Source: Glaciozyma antarctica PI12
Taxonomy: Eukaryota; Basidiomycota; Microbotryomycetes; Kriegeriales; Camptobasidiaceae
DNA: 64,000 bases
Assembly (NCBI GenBank): GCA_002917775.1
Contig: KZ627148.1
Span: forward strand, 638,949-702,948
Reading direction: 5' to 3'
The notes beneath the pieces were generated by a model. The model searched no databases and was not told where the DNA came from. It saw nothing but the letters and a program-made list of their open reading frames with translations. Shown here piece by piece: positions 34,222-45,800 of the stretch (its first letter is position 1; the number at the start of each line of letters is the position of its first letter). Made by a program: the position numbers and the translations under genes.

Positions 34222-34751
34222 TCAGCTCGACGGAGCTGTGAAGGATCTGTGGCGGAGGAGGGGCGAAGTCGCGGTTAGAGGGCTTCAAGGGGCGCTGGGA
34301 GGGTGCTGCTGTTCTTGTTAATGTCCCCAATAATACACCTTGCATGCGCATTGCTGATGGGCTCGTCTAGGTGAAGAGACGAGGACACGGCTCGATCAAG
34401 CCTCGCTACGGTCTGCTCTTGAGCGAGCTTGTCGTTCTCCCGCTCCTCCCGCTTGCTCGACTCGAGCCGTTGGGCAATTTGTCGACACACTGCTCCCTCT
34501 GCTTCTCTCCCTTCGAGCATCCCCCGAACGTGCAGTCTTTCTGCTCTCGCGAGTTTCGAGGACTCCAACGCCGTCTCGCTCGCGCTCATTCTCGACTGTC
34601 ACCAACCCCTCCGCTTCTTTCACTTCTCGCTCACTCGCATCACTCCACTCGGATACAAAAAGCATCCAAACGACTGGTAATTCCAACCGCAACGCTTCTC
34701 CAACCCAATAAATAGTCCCTCTACGCAAATCACAGCCCTCCCTCTCCTCCT
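34222..34751. other. Convergent 3' region between YPT6 and the CFEM gene
   Basis: About 530 bases. AT-rich patches near 34315-34335 and 34700-34715 (the latter AATAAATAG-like) may serve as polyadenylation signals. A minus-strand open frame at 34275-34589 has a coiled-coil look, but no splice context or homology supports it. Confidence 0.45.
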
Positions 34752-35485
34752 CTACAGGAAGAACGTTCCAGCGCCAACGAGCGCAAGGAGTGCGACGGGG
34801 ATCTCGAGGAGGGAAGAGTCTCCCGTCTTGGCGGTCGTGCTGGCGGCAGCAGCGGCGGCGGAAGTGGGAGTGACGGAGGTGGGGACGACAGTGGCGGTGG
34901 GGGGGACGAGAGCGGCGGTGGTAGGGACGACAGCGGCGGTGGTAGGGACGACAGCGGCGGAGGAGGTGGCGGCGGCGGCACTGGAGTGGAAGTTAGCGAG
35001 TAGAAGTTAGCGAGCGAACAGAGGGACGTACGCGCTGGTCTCGGCGGGGGCGGCGCTGGTGGCTGAGACTCCAGCAGGGATGACAATGGTAGCTCCGACC
35101 GAGGCGCAGTACTGTATCAGGGAGCTAGAATCAGCACGAGGACGCGAAGGAAGCGCGAGAGAGCTCACGTTCTGGCCAAAGGTAACTCCAGCAGCGGCGT
35201 CCTCAGCGCTGCACCCAACGGGAAGGCACTCGGCGACCTGCTTGATGAAGACGGGGGAAGTGCAGAGGCAGACGGTATCGGCCGTGGCGCAGTTGGTGCC
35301 GGCCGTGCTGGCGGCGATGCACTGGAGCACGCTGAGGGAGGGTCGTTAGCTCGTCCAGTCCTCCTTCCTCCTCCTTCCTCCTCCTCAAAAGGGACTCACC
35401 AAGTAGCGGCTTGACGGCGCTCGAAAGCGGCTCCGAGAGCGGGGGCGACGAGGGCGAGAGCGAAGAGGACGATGAAGGAACGCAT
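34752..35485 (-). CDS. CFEM-domain cell-surface protein, probably GPI-anchored
   Basis: Fungal extracellular Cys-rich protein; CFEM proteins can bind haem or act at the wall. The signal peptide is MRSFIVLFALALVAPALGA. Immediately after comes the domain with eight Cys: CVLQCIAASTAGTNCATADT, VCLCTSPVFIKQVAECLPVG, CSAEDAAAG and YCASVGA. A Ser/Thr/Ala/Pro-rich spacer with imperfect repeats (AAVVPTT, AALVPPT) follows. A hydrophobic tail (IPVALLALVGAGTFFL) preceded by a small-residue site suggests GPI attachment. Three introns restore frame. About 200 residues. Whether this copy binds haem depends on the axial Asp, which I cannot place confidently. Confidence 0.87.
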
Positions 35486-36168
35486 GCTGGAAGAGGGTGG
35501 TGTTGGGCGGTGGTTGAAGCGTGCGGGAGTGAGCGAGTTAGGTGGGAAAGAGAGAGAGGAGCGAGGCAAAAGAGGTCTTGCAGAAGCTCCAACGGAAGGA
35601 TTCCATACACTTTGGGAGGAGAAAGAACAAAGAGACGGATCGAGAAAACAAACAAAGAGCGATTATCTTCGGCGCTCCGGCCGCCTTCGTACCGCTCTTT
35701 GGAAAGAACTTCTGCTCGTTGCTGCTCGTTATAGTGAACAGCGCTGCTTGCTCGAGAGGATCCCCAAAAAAATCGGCGAGGGATCTGACGCTCAGGTCGA
35801 CAAACGCCGCAACGAGCGGGCGCCGCGTGCTCTCGACGTATACTGAAGCTTGGAGCAAGAAGCTGCCTCACCAACACGCAGAGATTCAAGTCAAAGGAAC
35901 AACGAGCGACCAGCCGTCGAGTCGCGGTCGAAGCGCGTCGTCGTCGCGCGGTCAAACAGCCGTTGAGCAGGCGACCTGAACGCTCCCGAATCCTCAGAGC
36001 GGGCGTCCGACGCAGTGAGACCAAGCAGAGGCGAAACGATAATCAAGCCAAGATTACGCACGAAGCGCTTGAAGAACTAGCGAGCGAGCGAAGGTCAAGC
36101 AGAAGAGTCCCCGGAGGACAAACACGACGAACCCTGAAACATTGACAATCCTACACCCTCCGCCTCCC
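35486..36168. other. Upstream region of the CFEM gene and 3' flank of SLT11
   Basis: About 680 bases. The part next to the CFEM start is CT-rich on the minus strand. The rest (35600-36100) has short frames on both strands without conserved content. The size may reflect a regulated surface-protein promoter, but no site is recognised. Confidence 0.4.
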
Positions 36169-37501
36169 TCACTTTCCCGTACTCGCCAACTCCCTCTCCG
36201 CAACGACCGCCAGCTCCCCCGTCGGCACGACCTGCGCCGGAGCCTTCTTCGGCCTACTCCTCCCCCACTGGCACTTGACTTCCACGCCCTCAATAACGAC
36301 CTTGACGCTGCTCCTCGCCGCTGCTTCTTCGGCGGATTTTCGGTCGGTAAAGTTGACGAAGGCGACGCGGGAGGTGGGGACTAGGACGACGGATTTGAGG
36401 GAGGAGGAGGAGGGGGCGTAGAAAGCTCGGATCGAGTCTTCGGTCGCGGTGGGAGGGAGGGAGGAGAGGAAGAGGGAGGTCTGCGCAGGTGCGGAGGTTA
36501 GCGACTGGAGGGGAGGAGAGGGGAGGAGGGGACGCACGATCGAGATATCGCCAGGGGCAGCGAGGCCGGAGGAAGCGGCGTGCGAAGCGAGGATCTTGTG
36601 CGCGACGGGATCGTTCACACCGTGGTCTTTCATCGGGCATTCCTTCGTCAGCTCCCACTCCCTACCTTAAAGCAGCGCGCGCAAGAAAGAGGAACGCACA
36701 ACGATCCTTGATGTTCTGGTGACTCAACGCGTTCTCCACCGGCAGCTCATGGCGGTACGGGCACTCGTCCCCCCTGTTGCACGCTCCCTTGGCATAGAAC
36801 GAGCAAAGGTGAGGTCGGTTCCGCTTGTAGTACGGGTCCGCGCGCGCCAACCGCTTGAGGAGCTCCTTGCCCGCGCTATCCGCCTTGCCGAACGAGATCG
36901 CTCCAGAGGCTCCGTCCTCGAGCTTGCCTTCCACTGTGGTGCCATATCTTAGCTACTGCGAGCGGGGGGAGGGGAAGGAGGACGTACTGTTCTGCGCGTA
37001 GTACTCCCTGTTGATGGCGCTCGTCGGCGCCGCTCCCTTCTGTCCCAACGCCGTATCGCGAACCTGCGTCGGCAGTCCAAACTGCAAATCCAGCAAGCAC
37101 GTCTAGATCGCCTCCCTCATCAGCTCCGCGCCCGTTCAACGAAAGCAGCAAAACGCACCTGGCAGACGTTCTTCGTCTTAGCGCACGTCTGGCAGATCTC
37201 CGTCTTCTTGTACCTCATTCCAGCTCCGGGAAGCCAGCGGAAGAGGGTAAACGGGCGCGTACAAATCTTGCACTCTGCGCCGAGGCCCTGCTTCGACATG
37301 CGAACGTAACTGTGGCGCCATTCGTCAGTTTGGTTCTTCAGGCACGTGGAAAGAGGGAGAACGCACGGGTTGGCACCGAGGCAGGTCTCGCAGAGGACTG
37401 GGAAGTCGGAGGACTCGACGCCGGCTTTGTTGAGGTCGCCTGGAGGGGGGTTAGTGCTGTGACTTGGAGGAGGCGGGAGGTTGCTCACTCTTGGGCGGCA
37501 T
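36169..37501 (-). CDS. ECM2: Pre-mRNA splicing factor Slt11/Ecm2 (RBM22 family)
   Basis: Component of the activated spliceosome (NineTeen-associated) that contacts U6 and the active-site RNA. The N-terminal zinc-binding part is very clear: [59 protein letters not shown] and [18 protein letters not shown] finger follows ([20 protein letters not shown]), then a C-terminal RRM ([36 protein letters not shown]). The start exon codes only MPPK plus one base, joined to SDLNKAGVE. Five introns restore frame. About 330 residues, normal for fungal orthologs. It should act on exactly the many short introns that dominate this genome. Confidence 0.93.
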
Positions 37502-37771
37502 GGCGGGCGAGTGGGAAAGGGAAAGGGAGAGGAGTGTGCTGGGAAAGAGGATGAGACTGGGAAAAGAACTCGGGAGCGACGCGGAGTGGAGTGGGGGAGG
37601 GAGAGCGGTAAGTTGGCTGAGAGCAAGTTCAATCGCGCGGCTCCTGTCTGCTCTCCGTCGTTCTCTCTTCGTATGAAGCTTCCACGCCCCCCAGACAGAT
37701 TTCTGTATTCACAGCTGAACCATAGTTGAAGCAACTACACGTTCGGAACAAAGCCCCGGCCTCAGCACGCC

Positions 37772-38960
37772 TCAAAACTTCTCTGCAAAGGGCCTCAAGT
37801 CGAGCTCTGTACCGGATCAGTCCTGGTCTCCTCCTCCTCCAAACAAGCAAAGAACGTACCCTGAGTCCAAGAGCTCTTCCCCTGCTCGGAGAGGTAGACG
37901 TACGCCTTGGCAATATCGGCTGGGTCAATCCTCGCGCCCTGCTCGCCCGGTCCCATCATCTTCGTCACCGACTCAGTGTCGATGATCCCTGTGTTCGTGC
38001 GATAAGTACGCGGAATTAGGAGAGACGAGGAGCCAGCGGACCGTCAATGATGGCGTGCGCGACGTGGATCCCTTGAGGGCCGAATTCGCGAGCGAGAGTT
38101 TGAGCTGCGACAGCATTAGGGGGTGCTGGAGGGAGAAAGGCGAGACGTACAGAGTCCGCGGAGAGCAAATTTGGACGGTGCGAGGGCGGCGAATCTGGCT
38201 CCTCCTGCGTTTCGTGCAGTGTCAGGCTCTGCGAGAGGCCCGAAGAAGGGAGTGACGGACCTTTCGTGGCGGCCGTCGCGCCCGTAAAGATCATGGTGCC
38301 GCCAGTCTTGTGATCGAGCATGAGTGGGATTACGAGCTGAGAGAAGTGGAAGGCGCCCATGCTGCCGTGAATCGTGGTCAGCGTGCGAAGGGTCTGAAAG
38401 CGAGCGGGGAACGAACATGTTTACGTCTATGCCCGTTTGCATCTCGGATGGCTTGAGATCGAGGAAGGGCTTCACGAGGAACGGAGAATTGGCGTTGAAG
38501 CAGGCCACCTGGGGAGACCTCCTTAGATGTCGTTCCCTCGAACTGAACGAAGAGAACTGACCTTGAGGTGATGATCGGGATACGTCTTGCGGATCTCGGC
38601 GAAAGCTGATGCGAGGGATTCGGCTGACGTAGCGTCGCAGGCGAAAGGTGCAGACTGAGCTCGAGGAGCGTCAGCCTCGCGCGTCCAACTCGGGCCGAGG
38701 GGACTCGTTCAAGACTTGCGTTCCCTCCTTCGGCGTTGATGGCACTTGAAACGGTCTGGAGCGTGACGGGGTTTCTTGCGAGCAGGGCAACGGCACTGGA
38801 GGTCTTGCTGAAGGCCAGTCCGACTGGCGAGGAGCAGGGTCAGCTGGGAAGCCCTGCGGCGGTCTCCAGCGCGAGGGACCTCACGAACTTGTCCAGTTCC
38901 TGGGCCAGCGCCGAGGATGATAGCGAGAGTTTTGGCTGTTCTGGCTGTTCTGGTAGCCAT
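37772..38960 (-). CDS. Short-chain dehydrogenase/reductase
   Basis: NAD(P)-dependent oxidoreductase of the classical SDR fold. The cofactor loop is AIILGAGPGTGQ, close to the TGxxxGxG pattern. Other parts are VALLARNP, CDATSAESLASAFAEI, then VACFNANSPFLVKPFLDL in place of the common NNAG motif, and IFTGATAATKGGARFAALAP. The last has Ser/Thr and Ala where the usual Tyr of YxxxK would be: the helix reads FAALAPSKFALRGL. Next come FGPQGIHVAHAIIDGIIDT and a C-terminus ending RPFAEKF. The SKFALRGL segment and missing Tyr resemble divergent SDRs common in fungi, so the substrate cannot be inferred. Several introns, each in frame. Confidence 0.78.
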
Positions 38961-39284
38961 TTGATAGGAGGTTCGGAGCGAGCAACGGCTCGGAAATTCG
39001 GAGACAGTTCATAAATTCAATTTAATTTCGTCTCGAATAAATTTAATCTAGGTGGACCTGCGTCCCTCACCTTCCCCTCCGCTCGCATTCCCCAGACCAG
39101 CCTTCGTTCGAACAGCAAACTCACTCTGACCTTCGACTCGACAACCTTGGGCCAAACTCGAACCGAGACAGAGACGAGAGAGCAACGAGCCAAGATCTGA
39201 CTCAACTTCCAGCTCTCGACACTCAACTCGAACGGACAACGACGACAACAAGCTCAGCCTGGATTACCCTTAAAGGGCCTTCCT
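38961..39284. promoter_or_regulatory. Divergent promoter region between the SDR and SAP-kinase genes
   Basis: 324 bases between opposite start codons. An AT-rich patch (ATAAATTCAATTTAATTTCG, near 39010-39030) and TAAATTTAAT (39040-39050) stand out from the GC-rich surroundings and might be core promoter sequence. Confidence 0.5.
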
Positions 39285-42200
39285 ATGGCAGGCCGTCTCT
39301 CACGCCAACCTACAGCACCTCTCGCCAACTCCCGCTCCTGCAAGCGAAAGCGCAACGACACCACTTCCACCTCTCTCTGTCGAGGGAACGACGACGAGCA
39401 AGAGCAGGACACCACCGAGTCTGAGGACGAGAACCCACCGCACGCGTTGAGAACTAGGACCCGCAAGACGCCGTCAACTGCAGCAGCAGGCCCCTCCTGC
39501 GCAACTCGTCGATCCTCCCTCCCCCGACGCACTTCCCCGCCCTTCGCGCGTCCCCTTGCAGGTCCCTCTCGACTCCACCCTTCCACCGCCCGCCCAACTC
39601 TCCGCGCAAAAGGATCTCTCCACTCAGTCCCTCGCCGTCGACCTAGGTTCCAGATCCTCTCCCCTCTCCCTGTCAACCACTCCGGTCGACACCCGTCTTC
39701 GTCGCATCACGCGATACACCAGAGCGGCTCGATGAGGCAAAGCAGGTCTGCGAGGACGAAAAAGCATACGAGGAGCACGAGCGCGATGGTCTTGGCGGAA
39801 GAGACGGGGGGGAATGCTAGGAAGCGGAAGCGCGTCGTCAACCTAGTTTCGAGTGAGGAGGAGGAGGAGGAGGAGGTCACAGAGGAGGAAGTCGGGGAGG
39901 ACGAAGAAGAGGTTGTGGAGGAGGAAGGGGATGTGGAGATGGCCGACGACAGTGCGTTCGCCCTCGCTCTCCGTTCGCCCAACAGAGCTAACGCCTTCCT
40001 ACACAGCTGACGACTACAACCTCCACCTCGCCCCCGGCACTGCACTCAACCGCCTTCTCCGACCCGAAGTCCAGCGCCTCCACCATCTCGCCACTTCCGT
40101 ATCCCTCTCCTCCTCCTATCACCTCACCAAGCCTCAACTCATCCAAGAGATCCTCGACGCACGTCCCTCGCCCTCCGAAGCTGCTTCAGACGAAGAGGAC
40201 GCCTCCTCAGAAGAAGTAGACGACGCCGATTCCCCACACGCTTCCACCTCTAAAGAGCCCTCTCCCTTCCCCTCCAAACGTACCCGCTCCCGTCCTTCGC
40301 AGCACCCCACCCCGCCTCCCTCCTCCTCCTCCTCCTCCACCTCTTCCGCCGCTCCACGCCGTACCCTCCGCCGCGGCTCTCAAAGCCTACCGAACGTCGC
40401 GCCCCGCGTCGTGAGGACTCGCAGCGGGAGTATGCTCGAAGGCCACGAGCTGCGAAACGGGAAGAAGATCCTCCCCGGTCGAACGGAGGAGTGTCGAGCG
40501 GGAGGGAAGAACGGGAAGAACGTCGCTTTCATCCCGCTGGAGGAAGAGGCGGACGATGGCGCGGATGAGCATTCGGACGAGGAGGGAGTGTCCCCTGTTG
40601 CACATCGTACGAGGGGAGGGCAGGCGGGTTCGCCGGGGAAGGAGAGGGAGAGACCGGAGAGGGCGGCGAAGGTCAGGGCGGTCGCGAGGATTGCGGGGAG
40701 GAGAGCGAGGGGGCAGGTGGAGACGCCCCCGGAGGAGGGGGAGATGTCGGAGGAGGAGGTGGAGGAGGCGGCGGATGTCTCGGTCGAAATCGTATCGCAT
40801 GAGAGGGCGGCGAGGAGGTTGAGGAATGGGAAGGTCGTTGAGCTGAGGAAGGGGAGCGACGAGGAGGAGGACGAGGAGATGGGGAGCGCGACTGAGCTGG
40901 AGGAGAGTGAGGAGGAGGTTGTCGAGGAGGATGAGGAGGAAGAAGCTGTTGAGAGCGAAGGTGGGGAGGAGGGTACGTCGCTTCCGCTTCGAGGGAAGAG
41001 CGTTCGCGTACTAACGCCGGGTTCTTGCAGGCGATGAGGTTGATTTGGCGTCGGCGACGTCGAAGAGCTTGCTGCGATTCTCGAGGGACGACCTGGTTCG
41101 CCTTTGCGAGGAACGGGAGCTCGACGGAGAAGGGACGAAGAAGGAGCTTGTACACGCCCTGCTCGAATGGGTGCGTCCTTTCCTCCATCAAAGCGACACC
41201 TGACCGCGACCTGACGTTTATCATCTCAGCGCGACCAGGACTTCGATGCCTCGTCCGGTGGTGGCTCGTCTTCCCATTCGACCGCCTCCGCCGCCTCGAA
41301 CGCCACCGCCCGCGCTCGCAAGGAAACCAAGACTCAAGCTCTCGCCGCGATCGGCTCCTCCGCCAGCTCGGTCGACACGCCCCTCCTCATGCGCAAGGAC
41401 CACTCGTCGAGCCCCGAGAAGCCGCGCACGCCCGAGTACTCGAAGCACGACGAGCAGGAGGAGGTCAACGCGCTTGATTTGGAGAGTCTGCAGCTGCAGG
41501 ACAAGGAGATCGCGCCGGAGAAGTTGACGAGGTTGGAGAAGGTTGGCAGCGGAGGGTTCAAGGTGCGTTTCTGCTGTCGTCGCGAGGGAACAATGCGCTG
41601 ATGATGAGCTGCGAGCAGGACGTCTACAAGGGCATCTACCGCAAGAAGACGATCGCCATTGCCGACATTCGCGGCCACCTCACCGAGATGGACATCAAAG
41701 AGCTCGGCCTCCTCCGCGACCTTCGCCACCCCAACATCGTCCACTTCATCGGCGTCTCGATTCCCAAGGAACCCTCCTCCGTTCCCGTCATGATCGTCAC
41801 CGAGCTCTGCGCCAACGGCGACCTCTTCGACTACATCCGAGGTGTCGCTCACCCGCCGTGGCTCTCGATGGTCGAAATGATGCTCGGCATCGCACGAGGA
41901 ATGGACTACCTTCATTCGAGGAAGCCGAGCATCATTCACCGGGACATCAAGAGCTCCAACGTCCTCATCACCGCTCAGGGCGTCGCCAAGATCAACGACT
42001 TCGGACTCGCGAGGGTCAAGACGAGCACGAGGAGCATGATTCGCTCGCTCGTTGGGACGGTCAACTACCAGGCGCCGGAACTGTGGACCGCCAACCCGAG
42101 GTACAGCGAGAAGGTCGACGTGTACTCGACTGGGCTCGTTTACTGGGAGATGTTGACGTGGAACCAGCCCGTCAAGCGCTACCCTTTCGAAGGTTCGTCG

Positions 42201-42643
42201 CGCGTTCGTTCACGTTGTCTGTGAGCTCGTGCTGAAGTTTCTCGTCCAGGCATGAACGAGCACGCGATCTATAGCGAAGGTGCGTTTCGTCGGCGTCCTC
42301 GAGGCTCCGTTCGTTTGTTGACGTTCTCTCGCATCGCAGTCGGCCAGAAGCACTTCCGCCCGTCCACTGCAGGCATGGGACGCCTTTGGTACGTCGCGTA
42401 GCTTTCTCCGCGAGCTCCCACGCTTATCTCGTTCGGTCGCAGGGGTCTCGACATCCTTCATCTCATCTCGGCCATGTGGGACAACGATCCTTCGCAACGC
42501 CCACCAATGGCTCAAGGTGCGCTTTCTCTCGCTCCTCCTCATCCTCGCAGTTCCTGACGCTCTCTGCAGTCGTCCTCGAGCTGGAGGTGATCCACACGAC
42601 GGAGAAGGAGAGGATCGCAAAGGAGAAGCGCGAGCGACGCTGA
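39285..42643 (+). CDS. Protein kinase (TKL-like) with SAP-type DNA-binding motifs and an alanine in the VAIK site
   Basis: The N-terminal half is basic then strongly acidic. A SAP-like helix pair occurs at LTKPQLIQEILDARPS, and a clearer SAP motif at SRDDLVRLCEERELDGEGTK plus KELVHALLEW just before the kinase domain. The kinase has an intact Gly loop (VGSGGFKDVYKG), HPNIVHFIGVSIP, ELCANGDLFDYIRG, catalytic loop IIHRDIKSSNVLI, NDFGLAR, activation segment ending YQAPELW, and VYWEMLTWNQPVKRYPFEGM. The strand that normally reads VAIK reads IAIADIRG: alanine replaces the ATP-anchoring lysine. The closest group I can suggest is the fungal TKL kinases. About nine introns, including very short exons near the C-terminus (GMNEHAIYSE). 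SAP motifs suggest a chromatin or nuclear role; that is inference. Confidence 0.85.
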
Positions 42644-42875
42644 ACGACCCCTACTCTCACCCACACTTCCTTTCCTTCCCCTTCGTCCCCTCACTTCTCT
42701 CGTCGCCATCAGCCACGATATAGCACCCCATGATTCCCTCGCATCCCCCACTCTACCGATCTGCATTTGTTACTTCGCTGCTTTCCCGCCTCGTCACTTT
42801 TGATTTTTGTAAAGCATCTCTCGGCATCGACATTGAACTGCAGCGTACCACACCCTGCAAAGCCCAGCGTCTCCA

Positions 42876-45800
42876 TCACAAAGTCTGAATCTCCTCGGCG
42901 CTCTCGCCCTTCGCAGCTTCCTCGTCGCCGAGCACGAGACGGCGGAAGACACCCCCTTCGATGCGGAGGAGCTCTTCGGGACTTCCCTGCTCGACAAGGC
43001 GTCCTCCGTCTGCGGAATGAATTAGCTGGGAGGACGACCGAGGGACGAAAGGACGGACCCAGCACGAGGATGGTATCGTAGTCTCTGATCGTCGCGATTC
43101 GGTGGGCGACCGTGATGATTGTTGCGCTGCCAAAGGAATTCCTCAGAGTTCGCCTGGGAGAGAGAGTAGGTTAGTATCGCTGGCAGCGGAGGATAGCGAG
43201 AGAACGACGAACTGGATCGCAGCGTCCGTCTCGACGTCGATGCTGCTCGTGGCTTCGTCCAGGCACACAATGTTGCGTTCTACAGAAGCGGCTCATCAGT
43301 ATATGAGTCGCCCAGGAACGAGCGACGGACTTCGGAGAAGCGTCCTAGCAAGAGCGAGGAGCTGCTTCTGCCCGCGAGAGAACGATCCAGAGCCAGTGAC
43401 AGGTTCCTCTAGCTTGAGAGGGAGAGCTTCGACGGTAGCCTTCATCTGCAGCGCGAAGCGTTAGCAAAGAATGCGAATAAGCGAGGCGTTCGATGTACCG
43501 AGCTCAACTCAAGCGCAGCCCAAATCTCCTCGTCGCTTCGGTCGCCCTCCAGCGAGAGGTTATCGCGGATCGACATCTCGAGAAGAAGAGGATCTTGAGG
43601 AATGAGAGACATCCCGCTCCGCAGGACGTCCAGTGGCAGTTCTGCGATGTCTTTGCCGTCGACTGCGAGCGGCCATCCATCAGCTTCGTTCCGAGTAGGA
43701 TTGTGAGATCGCGCACTCATCAACTGCCCGACGTCGTCGATGGGAATCTTGCGGAACAGCGCGGCGAGAAGAGTCGATTTGCCACTCCCTGCGAAGCAAA
43801 TACTTAGAGACGGCGATGTCGAAAGACGGCTCAGCGACCCACCTGTCCGTCCGACGATTCCGACACGCTGGGAAGAAAACGCATCAGACAGCGGTTTGTT
43901 AGAACTGCCAAGACGGCTCACTTCTCCTGCGCGGATCTTGAAGCTGAGGTTCTTGAGCGCGGGCTCCAAGTCGGGTCGGTAGCGAGCCGAAACGTTCTTA
44001 AAGTGAATCCCTCCTTGACGCGGCCAAACCTCGAGCAGGTCTTTCTTCTCGGCGTCGTCCTTTTTGAGGCCTAAAGTCTCTTCTGGCGTCCAGTCGGAGA
44101 ACTCCTTGATTCTGCAGAAGGAATACCGCCGTCAGCTTGCGGAGACGGAATAGAGCACGTTCCGCGCCTCTCAACAGCCACGACGGCGATCTCGACCTCA
44201 ACCCTGCAAGTCGTATCGTCAGGAAAGGCCACCCAGGCACTGAAAGGTACCAACCATGAAGTGAACAGGTGGTTCAAGTTGTCGGTGAGACTCGTCGCCT
44301 GGATAAGCGCGACTGCGAAGAGCCCGGCGGACGTCGAGTTGCGGGATCCTACGGCGAAGAAGATGAGCGAAGCATTGATGACTGCTACCGCAATGTTGAT
44401 CGCAGAATTGAGCCAGCGACGCGACACGTTCATCAGGTCTATTGACGGCAAAGTCAGTGGGACTTCGCTCGCTATCGCTGGAGAAAGAGCGTACAGTACG
44501 GCTGCTGGCTTGTTTGAACGCGCCTCGTATTAATGGCGGCGAAATGCTCTTCGCAAGCGAAAGCCCGCACTGTACGGATTCCGTCGGCATCGACCCTGCG
44601 AAGGAAGAATGAGCAACTTCGTCCGTGGAGAAAAAATGGAGACTGACGTGTCGGTGAGCAAGCTGTAGAGAGGACTCTTCGAGCCCAAGTCAAGTCGTCG
44701 AATCTGCTGCGAAGTGCGAGTGTAGAATCGCTGAATTCCGAAGAAAACGATGCCGACGCCTGGACTCGACATTAGAAGTGACAGCGCGAACGCTGGCGAG
44801 CGAGGACTCACCAACAATGATAAGGCCTACGTAAGGTGCGGCGACGATGATGAAGAGGAGGGCAGCTACTACCGCAGCTCCAGTCCTGAAACGTGGGGTC
44901 AGCTCGAGGAGGGAGAGCCCAAAGTAGGACGACGTACGACGTGAAGTTGACGAGAGCAAGAGGAAGGTCCCAATCCACTAAGAAGAGATCGCTAGAGAAC
45001 CTATTGACGACCTTGAACGAAGTATCAGCTCGAGAACCCACGCAGCGAGGTGTCCTCGCACCTTCCCAATTCCCGCTTCCTCGATTTTCGCTTGCGGCGC
45101 GTTGAGAACGCCCACAAGAAGGGACTTGTGCAAAGCTCGCGAGGCTGCTGGCATGGCAGAAGTTGCCGAGTAGAAGAAGAACAGGGAGAAGGCCGCCAGT
45201 CCCACCAGCTCGAGTGCGACGTAGCCGCCAAAATAGCTTCGCAAGCCCCCACGAGGATCCTGCGGAAGGAATCAGCTTCTGCGAGACCTCGATAGAAACG
45301 GACGACGAACCTTGTCGAGCGAACCTGCCCACACCTGCTGGTAGATATTGATCGAGAGAGGAACAGACCTGATGGTCAGGATCAGCGACCAGTCCAACAA
45401 CGCGGAGCTGCTCGACTCACGAAGAGATGATGCAGAGCAAGGCGTAGATAATAAGCCGATAGCCTCCCACTGCCTTGCCGAAGAACTTGTCTGCAGCGAG
45501 GATTAGCCGAGAAATCCGCACCGCAGGAATTACGCACACATTGCCCAACCCACACCACCGCGCCTTCCTTCGTCGTCAGGAACGAGAGCTGAAGATCGCT
45601 CTTTCTCCTCCGAGGCCTCCTTGACGTCGACTTCTCCGCCAGCGCCAGCGGCATGTCGCTCGCTCGAGACGAAATCACGAACGAGATCACTCATGGCGCC
45701 TGCAGACTCGAGGAGCGACGAGTAGGTGCCTTGCTCTGCAATTCGACCACCTTCAAGCATGATGACGTTGTCCGAGTGAGAAAGCCGATGGACTGGGGAA

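Noticed and set aside
34275-34589. Minus-strand open frame of about 104 codons with a coiled-coil look
   Set aside because: It lies in the convergent 3' region of YPT6 and the CFEM gene, has no splice partner or recognised homology, and its composition could arise by chance.
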